Source: Solea solea (Eukaryota > Chordata > Actinopteri > Pleuronectiformes > Soleidae). From it: 64,000 nucleotides of DNA. Positions 24,571 to 37,499 of the stretch are shown piece by piece. A program made the translations under genes and the position numbers. The stretch's first letter is position 1, and the number at the start of each line of letters is the position of its first letter. The notes below the pieces were generated by a model. The model saw only the letters and a list, made by a program, of their open reading frames with translations, was not told the origin of the DNA and did not search any database. The stretch is from assembly GCF_958295425.1 (NCBI RefSeq), contig NC_081153.1:20723525-20787524 (forward strand), given 5' to 3'.

Positions 24571-25102
24571 TAATATGCTGAAATTGTTCCCCCTCTCAGT
24601 CCTTTGTTCCTCTGCCTCTGATAAATCCTGTGAAAATGATAGCTGGAATCAGAGGTAGGAGCAGCGAATAATGGACAGAAAGACTGGAGGGAGGGAGGGA
24701 GGGAGGGAGGGAGGGGGAGAGCAAACACCACAGAGGGAGGGGGATGGGAGGAGGAGGGCAAGATGGAGGGGTTTGTCGGAGAGCAGAGATGATAGCAGTC
24801 AAGAGCTATTTGAGGAGATGAGAAGAGAGAAAGGTAAACGTCAGAGTGACATGGGTATTAGTGAACGGTGAACACAAAGTCTCACTGACTGACCTCTGTG
24901 TGCATTTGCTGCTATTTGTATAATGTCATTGCCTCCACTAAGTGACTTAGTGTGGTCATAAAAAATACAGATGTGCACCCTCCATCCATCCGTCTGTCCC
25001 AGGCATGTGTACACAGCAAAGGTAGTGTGTGTATTATACATGCAAAACATGCAGTAATACCACACACACAGTATGTGGGATTATGAGGTAGGACAATGTT
25101 AT

Positions 25103-25290
25103 TTAAAGGTACAGTGTGCAGGATTTAACAAGATCTCTTGGATCCCTCACCTCGTTCTTCCCTTCCAAGCATATTGGAAAACCTATGTTACCTAAAAGGT
25201 GATTAGTTTGTCCATTAAAGAAATGTGTAGGTCCGACATGGCAGTCCTCGTAAAGAAGAGCCACTCCTGATTTAAATATAATTAATTATT
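25103..25290. repeat. Interspersed repeat fragment
   Basis: The segment begins AAAGGTACAGTGTGCAGGAT. The terminus at 63058-63082 is its inverted counterpart (TACACACTGGTCCTTTAA), so both belong to one family. Confidence 0.45.
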
Positions 25291-26224
25291 CTGTGGTAAT
25301 GATAACAACAAACCACACAGTACAATCAGTGATTGTACAATCAAAAAAAAATACCAATATAATTATTTTATATTCCATTTCAGCCAAACGGTAAGAAATG
25401 TGGCTATATATTACATACTGCTCCTTTATTAGGTTCATGTCACTGAATATACTGCACATAAAGAGTGTTTTGTGCATGAATAGACTGTATTATCTCAACC
25501 ATTCTTGGATAATTGTTGTAAAATTTTGTGGAAATCATAGTGTATGTCTCTGTATGAGGCTGACATTTGTGGTTTGGACTGAAAAACATTGACAGTCTGT
25601 TGGACAGAAGGCTGTAAAGTCTGACGCTGATGTTTTACTTCCAGCAAGGATGCATTTGTTCCACAAAAAAAAGTAAACTGACTGTGATCCTCTGACATTT
25701 TGAACACACTGTCCTGAAATGTTTTTTTTTGTGATTATTTGAACGTATATGTAACATTAAGGAGGGTTTATTGGGAGAAATTGAACATCATACCACATAA
25801 CTATGTTTGTTAAGTGTACAATTGCTTTAAAATAGAAATGATCAGGTGTTTGTAGCCTTAGAATAAGCCGTTTATATCTACTTTCAGCATGGAGGCCATC
25901 ATCATGTGCCACCATGACAAAACCAGCCAGAATATGCATGACATCCTTTCTGTGCTAATGCTAATGAGAAAGGGAGGGCTGTGTCGGTCATTTGTTAGAT
26001 ATCACTAATCAAAATCAAAACCCAACTGTTTTGTTTTCCATATAATATGCACCAGCATGTCAGTATATAAGCTTTAAGTAGAATGTAAGCCTCTATCATG
26101 GCTTGTGTCTCGTTATCTATAGTTGTCAAAAATAGTCCACTAACACAAAATGCCAAAATTAAAGTCTCTTTCAGTGAGGTTTGCAATTAATTATGTTTTT
26201 AATTCCACTAAATGATCTATTTGT

Positions 26225-26427
26225 TGCATGGAGTTTGCATGTTCTCCCCGTGTGTGCGTGGGATTTCTCCGGGTTCTCTGGTTTCCTCCCACGGTCCAAA
26301 ATCATGCGATATGGGGATTAGGTAAATTGGACACTCTAAATTGACTGCAGGTGTGAGTGTGAGAGTGAATGGTTGTTTGTCTCTGCATGTGATGGTCTGG
26401 ACAATCTGTGCAGGGTGCATGCCTTTG
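26225..26427 (+). mobile_element. SINE body fragment ending at a poly-C run
   Basis: It contains the same GGAGTTTGCATGTTCTCC, CCTCCCACGGTCCAAAA and CTCTAAATTGACTGCAGG blocks as the other family members. The head is missing. It stops at a run of 24 C. Confidence 0.65.
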
Positions 26428-26451
26428 CCCCCCCCCCCCCCCCCCCCCCCC
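26428..26451. repeat. Poly-C run
   Basis: Twenty-four consecutive C at the truncated end of a SINE body. The length may be unreliable in the assembly. Confidence 0.85.
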
Positions 26452-27349
26452 AGTTAATTAACCGTTTACATGAAACAAATGGGATTTCCCGTCTTTTGTG
26501 CGTCACTATGAATTTCCAGGGTGAAAAGCTAAAACACAACAGCGCTGACATGAACACCCCCGGTCGGCATTGTTCAGTAGTTATCCCTCTGTGTTCTCTG
26601 CGTGTTGTCAGTCTGCGGTAACCAGGGCAGAACAGAGAATAAGTGTCAGAGCTTTTCCCCTGATTACACTGTGAGGCAGCAGCCAGTTACCGGCCGGACA
26701 CGAATGAGGTCTTTATTTTTGGAGTTAATAACAGGGATTTATACTGTCATTCATTCACGGCGTGGTCATGTCTTCAAAGCAGACAGGTTATGACACTGCA
26801 TGCAGAGCAAAAGAAAATTGTTTTTTCCTAAAAAGTGTCATAAAATGACCTTTTTCATCAGTTACATAATGTTGGCTTAGAACACCAGAAAAACCAGACC
26901 CCAGATTAAATATGACCTTTTTTGAACTGTGTGATTACAGTAGAATGTATTGTCCCTACAAAGGCAGACAACTCTCCCAGACTCTCTAAACTTTACCAAA
27001 CTCCGTATTCAATTACCATCATCACTCCAACAAAAGAGAGGCACTTCACTGAGAACCAGGATCCACTTTGAAATATTCCATTTTGTCTTTGTGCACAGAG
27101 AAGTTAGTGACTGATCAAACATGAGGGCCATAACAACAGAATCATTATGAAAGTGTCAAGGCTGTGGAGGAATATTAATGAAAGATGCAGCGTTTTCTTG
27201 TTTTAAGTTTAGGGCTGCATGCTAAATGCATTGTTTTACAGGATAACGTTTTAAAAAGATATCATTTAAACACCTTTATGTCACCCAAATGCACATTTGT
27301 TGCTTGATGCTTTGATACAAACCATATAAAAGCGTGACCTGAACACGTC

Positions 27350-27675
27350 GCTGCGCCAAGATGGTGGAACTTCCACAGCATCTTAGACACGCCCCTTCAC
27401 TGTCCACTTTTAAAACACATCTTAAAACCCATTTTTTACTCTTTGGCTTTCAACCCAGTATGAGACATTGGTTTTTATCTTTTTATCGTTTTATTGTAAG
27501 ACTTCTTCATTTGTGTTTTTATTGTTTTATTGTTTGTTTTCTAGGCCCATGATGTAATTTCTTATATTTTATTTGTCTTATTTATCTCTGTTGTACAGCA
27601 CTTTGTTTCAGCTGCTGTTGTTTTTTTAAAGTGCTTTATAAATAAAGTTATATTGGATTGGATTGGATTGGAACA
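27350..27675 (+). mobile_element. LINE 3' end: last codons of RT plus tail
   Basis: The sequence ELPQHLRHAPSLSTFKTHLK, read from 27364, resembles the extreme C-terminus shared by many CR1/L2-type LINE proteins (normally preceded by LWNSLP). A 3' UTR follows, ending with AAATAAAG and a short ATTGG repeat (27653-27672). The copy is 5'-truncated to about 325 bp and has no coding capacity. Confidence 0.7.
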
Positions 27676-28219
27676 CATGAACTGCAGTCGTGATACAAAG
27701 TCATGGTCGAGGTTTGTTCAGGTTAGAATCGGTGGAAGATGGTGGTTTGGACTGAAATACACTCAACTACCTAACTACCCATCCACCTACCTGTCTAGCC
27801 TCCCACCCACTCGCCAGTGCTCTTCACCCTTTAGGACAAGTTGTTCAGCCCAGTGCCAATTGGTCAAATTCAGTCCCAGTTAAAGGGTAATGAGAGTGTA
27901 ACCTTCTCAATTTCATAATCTGTCCCGACCTTCTCGACCTAAATGTCCTCCAACAGTCAAAGCTGTTCGATGATAATCACAATTCAAACTGTGTATCATC
28001 TGAAATTCCCAGAACTGCACTGATCTGAATCAAAGTCTTCTTTAATTATTTCTTACCATCACCTGTTTTTCTTTCTTGCCTCATAAACATGAACCAAAAA
28101 AAGCAAACAAACGAAAACTAATGAAATAAAGTAGAAGTAAAGCATTAGAGCCATGTTAAACCAGCACAGTTCTGTGTGTTTTGGTTGTGTGTCTGTGCGT
28201 GTTGTGTTCTGTGTGCAGT

Positions 28220-28244
28220 TGTGTGTGTGTGTGTGTGTGTGTGT
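28220..28244. repeat. GT microsatellite
   Basis: A pure GT array of about 12 units. Confidence 0.9.
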
Positions 28245-29833
28245 GGGGAAAAGCAAACCTCTTTCCGTGCTATTAATATTAATCAATGTGTGCTGTCGCG
28301 AAGGCAAAGAAACAATTCATTGCTCACATTTATTGTATTAAGTGCTTGGTGATTTATTAATGGGCATGTTTAAGGTTAGAGGAAAGAAAGAGGAAGGGAA
28401 ATAAAAGCGAAGGGCAAAGTATCAATTGATTTCTTCCTCAAAGACAGAAGTCTATTAAAGTAATTTGTGAACTCATTGAAATGTAGATTCTCTGGCCTTT
28501 TGGCTTTTTCTCATTACAGCAAAACTTTTGACGTATCTCGGTGTCATTTTTTTATCATGCATATTTAATTTTCTCTCATCTAATTAGATTGATGGCACGT
28601 TTTTTTCCTTTCATATTTCTAATGTAGTCAGTCGTACACAGGCAAAACATTCCCACTGTGGTCGACCTCAGTCTCATTGACTGTCACTGTTTCTTTCGTT
28701 GTCTCTCATTTGTATGCATCACATGTCCATTTTTCTCTCTGTCCATTCCCCGCCCTGTTTAATGTCCCTTCTTTGTACAGTGAGGTTCCTGACTGTCTCT
28801 CAGTCCCTCACACACCATCTGTCTGTCGGTCTGGTCCCCTCCCCCTGATGGACTTGGCATATCACCGCATATCTATATTATTACACCTTGAAGAAATATG
28901 TCTCTATGTTGGCGCACATGTGCCGCTCCGTTCCACTTAATGGAGGCTCCCAGTTGGCACGTAGGACAAATTGATCAGTTGGTTTGCCAGCTGTCCTGGC
29001 AAATCTCTCCTTCTGTCTCCATATTTCTACAACCACCCCCACCTTCCAGCTCCTTTTCTCTCCCTGATGCTCATTTTCAAGTCCATCTCATATACCTTGA
29101 CAATTACAAAAGCATTTACTCCGTTTCTTTCACAGCTGGACACATTTTGGAGACTCGGCATTCTCCCGTCGGCAGATGGCTGCGGGCCCGTCTTGATTGA
29201 CGTGACCTTGCCCGGCATTGGCTGTTGCCGGCTCCTCCAATGATCCCTTGCTGTGGAGAATGACGGGCAGCGTGCTCAGCCAGCTCCTTTTGTTATCTGA
29301 GCTGAACATATTGTCTTGATACACCCCTATCATTAGACACACATTTCCACGGTGGGCTGGCAAAACGCGCGCACACACGCTGAGTTGCGGAGATAAGTCA
29401 GAATTGCAGACAGCCTCGAATATGGCGAGGTAGAAAATGCAATTCCTCTTCTCATAGATCTGTGCATAATCTTGCCTTGATGTGGGTGCTGCTGGCGTGG
29501 CGAGGGAGGGAGGGAGGGACGGCGGCGGCGGCGCGGTCAGGAACAAAGAGCGTCTCCTCGACTTTACAGCATGTTTCTGCTGTGAGCTGAAAGCAAAGAG
29601 GCTTTTCTCAGTGTAATGACAGACAGTCGAGACTCAATTACATGATCCTTGCAGCCTCAGATATACACATGCATATACAGTGTGTTTGCACGCAGATGTA
29701 AAGCACAAACACTGGCACACTTGGCAGCGTTTTTGTGTTCTGTAAGCACTGAGTCAGAGACATGGAATCACAGTATTGTGCTTGTGTCGTCATGAACGTT
29801 CTGAAACATTTCAGGTCAGCATGTTTGTGCTTG

Positions 29834-30110
29834 TGGGTACACAGTGGCTAGCACTGTTGCCTCACAGCAAGAAGGTCCCTGGTTCTAATCCCGGTGTGGA
29901 GTTTTTCAGGTTCTCCTTGTGTGCACATGGGTTTTGTACAGATACTCTGGTTTCCTCCCACAGTCCAAAACTGGACACTCTAAATTGATCATAAGTGTGA
30001 GTGTGAGAGTGAATGTTTGTCTGTGATAGACTGGTGATGTTTTCCTGGGTGTACCCTGCCTTTCACCCTATGTCAGCTGGGATTGGCTCGAGCTCCCCAT
30101 GACCCTCGGG
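29834..30110 (+). mobile_element. SINE copy, near full length
   Basis: There is a tRNA-like head with GGTTCTAATCCC as B box (29880-29891) and A-box-like CAGTGGCTAGCACTG. The body matches the copies at 17536 and 26225 (TTTCCTCCCACAGTCCAAAA, CTCTAAATTGATCATAAGTG) and ends with a GTCAGCTGGGATTGGCTCGAG segment. Confidence 0.7.
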
Positions 30111-32128
30111 TGGTTTGGTTTTGTACCTGCTAAGTCTTGCTTGTCGTCTCCTCTCTGTATTTACGCTGAATATCCTGCTGCACCAAAGATGGGAGAAGGC
30201 TGTATTTTGTGTTTAGTCTGGTCTTAGACTTCTCAATAGCTGCTTTTATGTCACATTTTGCCACATGACTCAATGGACCTGTTGTTGCTGAGAGGAACCT
30301 TTGGTTCGTTAGTTAGATAAGGAACCAGGACTTTTAGATTGTAGACTCATAAAGGGAATAACATTTCTAAAATGTGAGTCAGGCCGTTAAAGTAGGTCCA
30401 TCTTAAACTTACCACAATACCAGTTTTGGCTGTACTAATAAAAATCTGTCTCCAAGTCTCTGGTTGCTTATCTTTTATGTTCTCAAAGATATTAAAGGCA
30501 ACATTTCTGTACCAAAAAATAACAGCTTCAACATCGATGTGACGGTTCAATGACAAAGTTATACTTTGGTATTGTCTTGGTCTCGGTTTAGGTGGACTTG
30601 ATTACTAGTCTAGCGCCGTCACGGGAAGAGACGTCCGACACAAAAATCAAGCCGAACTGTAGATCAGTTAAAACGACTTAACAATCCTAAAAACTGTGCG
30701 TTAATCAACAATTACTAATTAACAAGAAAGTAAGTAGCAATGAGCTAACACGATACTCTGTATCTGTATCAGTAGCAGTGTGTTACCCGGTCAGAGTGTG
30801 TAGATATCAGAAAAAGAAGAATGTGAGCTCTGGTACATTCAAAAAGTCCAAATATCACATAAATACATAACTAAGCACATACAGTAAAAGTAAATAAAGC
30901 AGCAACAGCATCATAGTGTTCAGAATATTTGTTACACAGTTGTATTTTGACATTGCTGGTTAGGTGGTAATGTGTTCAAAAGATACAATATTGGTATCAG
31001 TAAAGGTTGTGACGTCGTATTGAGGCATAAAAAAACCTCCTAAAAGTAACAATTAAGAGGCTGTAATGATGTTGGAGTAAATGGAGTAAATTTATTCTGA
31101 AATTCTGCCCACGCTTGTATTTAATTAAGTGGGGAGTTGACATGCGGAAACAAAGTCTGATGGACTTAATGGCAGATGGAGAGGGAGTTAATGTAAATAC
31201 ATTAGGTGAAAGGGGCAGAGGAGTGAGAGAGCAAGGCAAATGTCAAAGAGAATAAAAGAACAGTAAGAGTAGTAAGGAGAATAATATAAGAATAGTACAG
31301 TAAGTAAAGAGTGGGAGGTTCTCATGTTAGAATACAGTCTCTGAAGAGAAAAGACTCAAAAGCATCGTGATTTCACACCCATTATCACCTGCGACAAAGA
31401 CATGACAAGTAGAAAATGAAAAAAACTCCACTTTTATTCCTCGTGTTTGTTAGTGTGCAGCACCTGATGTTTTTGATAAGCTTCAGTCACGAGTGCTCGT
31501 CATCCTCGCTGGGTTTTCACTTCTTGACAATATTGGTTTTAAAAGCAGGAAATGTAGGGCAAATACAGCCCAATCATGTGTGTTGTGGAGTTTTGCCGTT
31601 GCTTGTTGTCATTTGCCTCACTGGTTCAATCCCGCGGAATCCTTTGATGCCATTTGCAAAGACCATAGATCATATGTAATGTGAGGATTGTTTGTCAGAT
31701 GGATTTAGTCTCCTCTTCTCTTCTTTTCTCCTCTAATCCCATCTCCGCCATCGCCTGCACTTCCCTTTTTCTACGTATTTGTATTTATTTATTTGTTTTT
31801 ACCACCATTCAGTCCCTATTTCCTCTCATTTATTGAACAGGAGATTAGAGCTCTTTTTTTAAGCTGTGCTTAGTGATGTCCCCATGGAAAACACTGAAGA
31901 CGCCTAAGTGATATAAGAAGGATTTGTTTTAGAATTTTATTTTCATGGTTGTATAAATGTGTCTTAGCGACGACTCGTGGATTTGTGTATTCATCCCATG
32001 CGAATAACTCTCCTCAAAATATGGCTTTCATGGAGATTTCCCTCGTTGGGATAGTAAACAGATAATATTAAATCAAAAATGCTGGGACATATCTGATGTG
32101 GTGTTTTTTTCTGTGTCTTCCGTTGCAG

Positions 32129-32284
32129 CATGTCCTGCTGGCTCCTACAAGATGTCCTCCAGGCAGCAGGAGTGTTTCCCCTGCCCAGCCAACAGTGTCG
32201 CGGAGGAGGAAGGATCTGTGGTGTGTGCATGTGAGGAGGACCACTTCAGGACTCCTTTGGACACTCCCTCAGCACCATGCACGC
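32129..32284 (+). CDS. epha10: epha10-like exon: cysteine-rich/EGF-like module of an Eph receptor
   Basis: This 156-bp internal exon encodes 52 complete codons plus split codons at each end. It follows an acceptor ending in GCAG at 32125-32128 and is followed by a GTAATA donor. The peptide opens ACPAGSYK, closes SAPCTR and has six cysteines (residues 2, 16, 19, 33, 35 and 51 counting the split Ala as 1). That is the pattern of the Eph cysteine-rich module between the ephrin-binding domain and the first FN3 domain. Phase 1 at both ends and 156 bp are the norm for this exon in the Eph family. The product is a type I membrane receptor, and this part is extracellular. Assignment to EPHA10 rests mainly on the downstream exons. 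The donor lacks the usual G at +5, so it may be weak. The preceding ligand-binding exon was not found in the window. Confidence 0.93.
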
Positions 32285-33309
32285 GTAATAAGATCTATTT
32301 GATTATAGTCATGTGTGTGGTGACCTTTGTATTAAGTGAGAAATTTCACATTTGTGAGCCCCCCGCTCAATTGAACTTTTCCTATATCCGCCTTTGGCGT
32401 CCTTACCATCCATAATGATCCCTTTTCCCCTGAGGTTTACCTGTCCTTCACCCTGCATCCTTTAGTCAACTCCCCCCCCCATCCCATAGTCTACCTCCCC
32501 CCATCCCATCAACCCTCTGTCTGACCTGCATCCACCTCCCGTCTCTGGCTCACCATATATCCTATTCTTCCATCTCCTGCTCCTCCTCATCACACCATTT
32601 CCATCCCTCATCTCCTCCAACCTTCACCTGTCCTCCACCTTAAAGCCGTCCACTGGTAAAGAATTTCACCCATCATGTTCCATGGTTAAAAAGTAGGCAG
32701 TTATTTTTAAATAAATAGTTTCAGATGTTTAAAACTGTAGTGTGTAACTTTTAAATACGAGCGAATGTTGATTCAACCGGTCGTCAAAAGAATGTTTACA
32801 TTTTGATCCACTGGATTCTGTATCTGTAGAATTATAACTGCTTATAGCTATTACCATTTTACCAAGATCACCATCTTACACAAACATGACAAAATGAATC
32901 CTGATCTGCTGAGATGTCACTGGGATATACACACCTGAACTTGTAAAACGGGACTTTCCTTGTTAAATTTAAATTGCTGCCCGTAATCTGATAGTCGAGG
33001 GTCTGATCCTGCATACACATACCAGAGATATGATTAATTTTGACACTTTTGGCCATTATTAGTGATTATTAGCAGAAATATGTGACATTTTGTTACATCA
33101 TCAATGGGTCAATTCTTACCAAGATTTAATGGGAACATATTTCAATCGCAGAAAAAACAAAAAACACATTGATCCGTCAAAAACTGTTGACAGGAAGTTG
33201 ATCGTCCTGTGGATCATACCATTTTATGTTTTAGGATGGACTTTCCCATCACTGTAACCCATCCCAACCTGTACTTACATATATGGACACATTATAAACC
33301 AATCCACTT

Positions 33310-33860
33310 TACCTCTTAACCTTTTATTACCCGTCCATCCTTCCGTCCTTTACATTATGTCCACATCATGGATTCATCCATTCATCCCATTTTCTCCATC
33401 CCCTTTTTCCTGCTTCACCTTGTGCATTCTCTCTCTTTTACTCATGACATTATACCCCTGCATCTTCTGCTACACATCCATTATCTCCCTTCCTCACCGG
33501 ACCAGGCTGCCTCCGTCTGCCCCATCCACCCCTCCTCTTTGACCCCTGAACACACACACACACACACACACTCCATTCTTTCTCTGTCTGTCTTCTCAAC
33601 TTGGCCACTCATCACTCTTCTTTTATCCCATCTGCCTTTCCGCATTTACAGTCCTCTTCATCCTTTCATCCGACTCAAGCACGCTCGCGATCATCTTTCT
33701 TCCCTATGTCAAACTGAAATCTCATCCGTCTATCCTCCAGCGACAAACTCCATCATCTCCCCCCCTCCCATCGGCCGCGCGTTATGTGTTCATCCCTCAC
33801 GTCTTACCTTCGTCTCGCCCTCTTTCACCTCTTGTCCCATACCCTATACCATTCTTCTCC
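33310..33860 (+). repeat. Pyrimidine-rich low-complexity stretch
   Basis: Degenerate CCATCC, CTTCC and CATTC motifs dominate the plus strand. A similar shorter tract lies at 32420-32650 and another at 43300-43640. Long open frames here are composition artefacts. Confidence 0.6.
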
Positions 33861-34027
33861 AATAAAGATGCACTGCCAGGCCAATAAAAGCAAGACCGGA
33901 CAGGAGTAGCCTTATCGATTGCTGCATGGAGAACAGCCTGTTGATTTAGCCTAGTAATTAGATGGAGGAATAATGGGCTCAATATCCTGGGAGTACTCAA
34001 AACCATAAGGTCACTATGTCTGTCCGT

Positions 34028-34028
<1 letters not shown>

Positions 34029-34065
<37 letters not shown>

Positions 34066-34092
34066 TCATGTAAATGTGTGTGTGTGTGTGTG
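34029..34092. repeat. CA array followed by TG array
   Basis: About 16 CA units (34029-34061) and about 9 TG units (34075-34092) are separated by about 13 bases, so the transcript could fold into a hairpin. A separate CA array lies at 33550-33571. Confidence 0.9.
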
Positions 34093-34099
34093 GGCATAC

Positions 34100-34680
34100 T
34101 AACTTTTATGGTAACTGCATTGGAGGAGTTTAATTACAATATCGATCGCTGAGCTCTGTGATCCCTGTGTGATAACATTTATAGCTGCCTAATGACCACA
34201 TTAATTACACTATTGATTCAGTAATTATGATCATCCCTGGATTCAGCTAATCCTCCTCGTGTGTACAGATGGCGAGAGCAAGAGCTTGATGAATCCGGCC
34301 ATTTAGGAATTAAAAAAAAACAATGGGAAAGGGAGAATTTGCCAAATGAATGAGATTTCATATGCACACCTTATTATCCCAGTAATTAAAGAATAATAAT
34401 AGTGTTTTATCTTTTAAGTTCTTTTTCTCTGCTGTTAATTCCTGAGAAGAATCTTTTCAGTCAGAAGCTGATGCTCGCTCTTTGCAGTAAAGACTCAGGT
34501 GAAAGACCACGCTGCCGCATGTTCTAAATGAGCTTCATCTGGTAATAGTTTCTGACAGGATTAATTACCATCATTAATGGCAGCCGTTTACACATTTCCC
34601 ATTACAGCGCTGTGATAAATATTCCCTGGTGGCTGTGGAAGAGGAAAAGTAAAAGTTTGGAAACAGTGACGGTTAATGTC
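34100..34680. promoter_or_regulatory. Candidate conserved noncoding element
   Basis: The block is free of simple repeats and rich in TAAT/ATTA homeodomain-type motifs (TTTAATTACA, CAGTAATTATGATC, CAGTAATTAAAG, GGATTAATTACC). It lies 1.8 kb or more from the flanking exon. Composition alone suggests it, since no comparison could be made. Confidence 0.3.
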
Positions 34681-35924
34681 TCACTGGGGACACAGAGATG
34701 ATATTGTCTTGTAGTCACTGATTAATGATTAATGATGGGGAAAAAAACAAAACACTTGGAGGGATGCGTAATGTTTGCCAACGTATGTCTCTAGAGGTAA
34801 AAAAGACCCCATAATTCTGTAAATCAACCACATTTGTACATCAGAGACAATGTAGAGCATCATTGACAGAAAGATATCTGAATATTTTGTCTCTATGACC
34901 AAGAATAATCATAATAAATATTGATGTTAATTTTATAATATAATAATTATATTATTATCTCAATATTGACCATTGACCAAAATAATTGTACCACCATAAT
35001 GGGACCACCTGCAATACCTCCAATGTCCACCAGTGGTCCACTCATTTAATGTTGAATTACAGAAAGTGCTTACATAGCATTTACCTCAGTTAACTCATCA
35101 AAAAATATATCACCCAATATTAAAAAGTGGCATCTGCTCCAAATTGTCATGCATTCGTTCGTGAGTAATGTCCCACCCCTCGTTATATATATGCTCAAAT
35201 ATTTACGATAATATGATATTAAGCCACACTTGAACAAAAGAAAATAATTCAAAATTCAACAGTTTTCCCCTCAAAAATGATATTTTGTAGGAACTGTCAA
35301 TATATATGATATAGTGCAAAGACGACGCCCCAAAACAAATGTTGATTTTGGATCAGCGAGTCATTTAGATGGAGAGAGAATACAGAGAGAGGGTTGAGCA
35401 GTTAAAGCTTTAGTAAGAGACACGAAAAGAATGAGAGACGGCACAAAAGTGAAGAGAGCTGGGAATAAAGGGCCCAGCTGTGTCTACCTCCAGTGTTCTC
35501 TGCACTCAGATTGCATTTTGGGCTTATGTAACTCTGTGCTTAAAGTGTGTGTGGCAGTGGGCTGCAGCTGTGCACTGTGACGCACAGAGCAGCATGTTCT
35601 CATTTATTAATTGCACCGCACATGCACACACGTGCACAGATACATATACAATGCAGGGCCTTTTAATGGACCTTAGCTCTACTCAGGACCTGCATGAAAA
35701 TTATCACACATATGTGAATGTTATATTTTAGTTGTTATCTTCGCCTCGTGTGGAGAATGATTTTTAAACACACAGTAGCCTTTGTAATAAAACACCTAGT
35801 GTGATGGTGTTGAGAAGCAATGTGGTACCATTAGAATTAGAATTCCAATTAGTTTAAATTGCACACACACACCAATTAACATGTCCTTTTCTTTACACAC
35901 CAGTAGTGAACACAAGCTAAACTG

Positions 35925-36078
35925 GGCACAGGAACAGTGGGCAGCACTTATCTTCACCCAGGGAACAATGAAGGTTGGGTACTTTGCTCAAGGGCACCCC
36001 AGCCCTTGACCTGTCCTGGGATTTGAACTGGTGACCCTCTGGTTACCAGCCCAATTATCTTTTCCACGGGATGCCAAA
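35925..36078 (-). mobile_element. Second SINE family, antisense copy (truncated)
   Basis: Read on the minus strand: GGTCACCAGTTCAAATCCCA (B box), then GGGGTGCCCTTGAGCAAAGT and GCTGCCCACTGTTCC. This matches the sense copy about 440 bp downstream, so the two copies form a loose inverted pair. Confidence 0.65.
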
Positions 36079-36517
36079 AAAAAGTTCATTCACCTCCATG
36101 TGGCCGATGGGGACAGTTGTCTCGTTTGGTTCTCTGGTGCGTTGAACAAAACACAATCAACGGTCATGATTCTTTGGCAGCATTATATTTACAATATAAT
36201 TAAATAAGTGTTAGTGGAGCAGATTTGATAAGTTTCGGAAATGTGTTGGCTAATACAGTATAAGTACACTACTCTAAAAAAATGTTTTTAAATAAAACAT
36301 TTAGTTTTTTCTTCATTTTAATACACTATTTTAACGTGCAGTAAATAATGGCCAGATATTGAAAGTTATTCTGGAAAAATGGGCAAAAGCACTTACAGGA
36401 CATTTTATGGCCCTTTTATGGTTAAAATAAGCAAAAAAAGTCAAGACGGATATTTTAAGATTTAGGTGTTAAAGGTTTAAATAACATATTAAGATGCAAT
36501 TTAGCTCTGCCCACATG

Positions 36518-36750
36518 TAGCAGCCCATGGCTAAGTGGGAAAGGGAACTTGGCTTGTAACTGGAGGGTTGCCAGTTTGAGTCCCCACCAGGTGAAAGGGC
36601 TGGGGTTCTCCTGAGCAAGGTACCCAATCCCCATTGCTTCCCGCGCGCTCCCCTGTGGCTGCCCACTGCTCCTAATTCTAGGAAGGTTTAGTAGAGGATA
36701 TGTTAAGTGCAGAGAAGGAATTTCCCTATGGGGATTAATAAAATAAATAA
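36518..36750 (+). mobile_element. Second tRNA-derived SINE family, sense copy
   Basis: The tRNA-like head carries TGGCTAAGTGGGAAAGG and GCCAGTTTGAGTCCC as A and B boxes. The body has GAGCAAGGTACCCAATCCCC and GGCTGCCCACTGCTCC. The tail GGGGATTAATAAAATAAATA is the type borrowed from CR1/L2-like LINEs, the likely source of its retrotransposition machinery. Confidence 0.7.
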
Positions 36751-37499
36751 ATAAAAAATGTTAGGTGGGTAAAAATATGTTATTTGTTAGTGCCAACAGG
36801 AGCTGACTCTTGTGATGTGTATCACCACACTCGCATCACATTTAGAGTTAAAAGCCTTCTCCATGGCAACTCACCTTCATTCAGTGATGGTAAGTGGAGG
36901 TTTTGTTCCACAGATCACTGTTGACATCACTGCATAATGAACACATTTGTAATTCATGCTCATGCACTCACTCACGTACAATGTCATAGTGAGCCAAGAA
37001 TGTCGAATCTAAGTAAGAGACTTTGATTCAGCCTTAAATAAATAACTCTTTCTCAGTTTCCACTTTAAGCTCAAATCATATCTCTGTGTTTTGCTATTTA
37101 TTTGCATCACGTGTAATCCCCCTCCTCCAGCTCTGTACAGAACAAGGATTATTTCATGTATACTGGCATATCACAGCATTTTCATTTGCCCCTTTGCCAT
37201 TAAGGTCAAGTGGTTCTCATTAAAGCAATTGTTTCTTCACACCAAATCCTGCATAAAACAGGATTATCTTAGCATGATGTGCAAACAGAGCCCATGCAAT
37301 CTCACTGTAATACCCAGAGCATTAAGTCCTTAAGTCATGTGGAAAAAATCTCAGTCTCAAAGGTTATTAGTGGACACTTATGGTTCTTTTTCAAAAAATG
37401 TTTACATTTTCAAGAGTGAAAAGGCATTTTAAAAATAAATAAATAACAGGTTTGTGTGTGGCCTTATGAGTCCAAACAGAGCCAGGTAGTTATTTGAGT

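Larger units (their letters stand above)
1..32128 (+). other. Intron upstream of the cysteine-rich exon (5' boundary outside window)
   Basis: No protein-coding exon of a host gene could be supported in this stretch. An Eph ligand-binding exon (about 660 bp, open in one frame, several Cys and Trp) should be obvious and is absent, so the window probably starts inside this intron. Repeats and microsatellites are listed separately. In 191-1747, 5060-6290, 6670-7885, 10050-10980, 11140-12000, 12620-13360, 18000-18880, 19460-21460, 26460-27340 and 30120-32128 I see only unremarkable AT-rich intronic sequence with a few short simple repeats. Confidence 0.7.

Noticed and set aside
1..32128. Possible Eph ligand-binding domain exon upstream of the cysteine-rich exon
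   Set aside because: No open stretch in any frame shows the expected Cys/Trp pattern of the ephrin-binding domain. The exon is more likely outside the window.
33368..33865. A 165-codon plus-strand open frame rich in Pro, Ser and His
   Set aside because: It comes from a pyrimidine-rich low-complexity tract without splice context or known domains.
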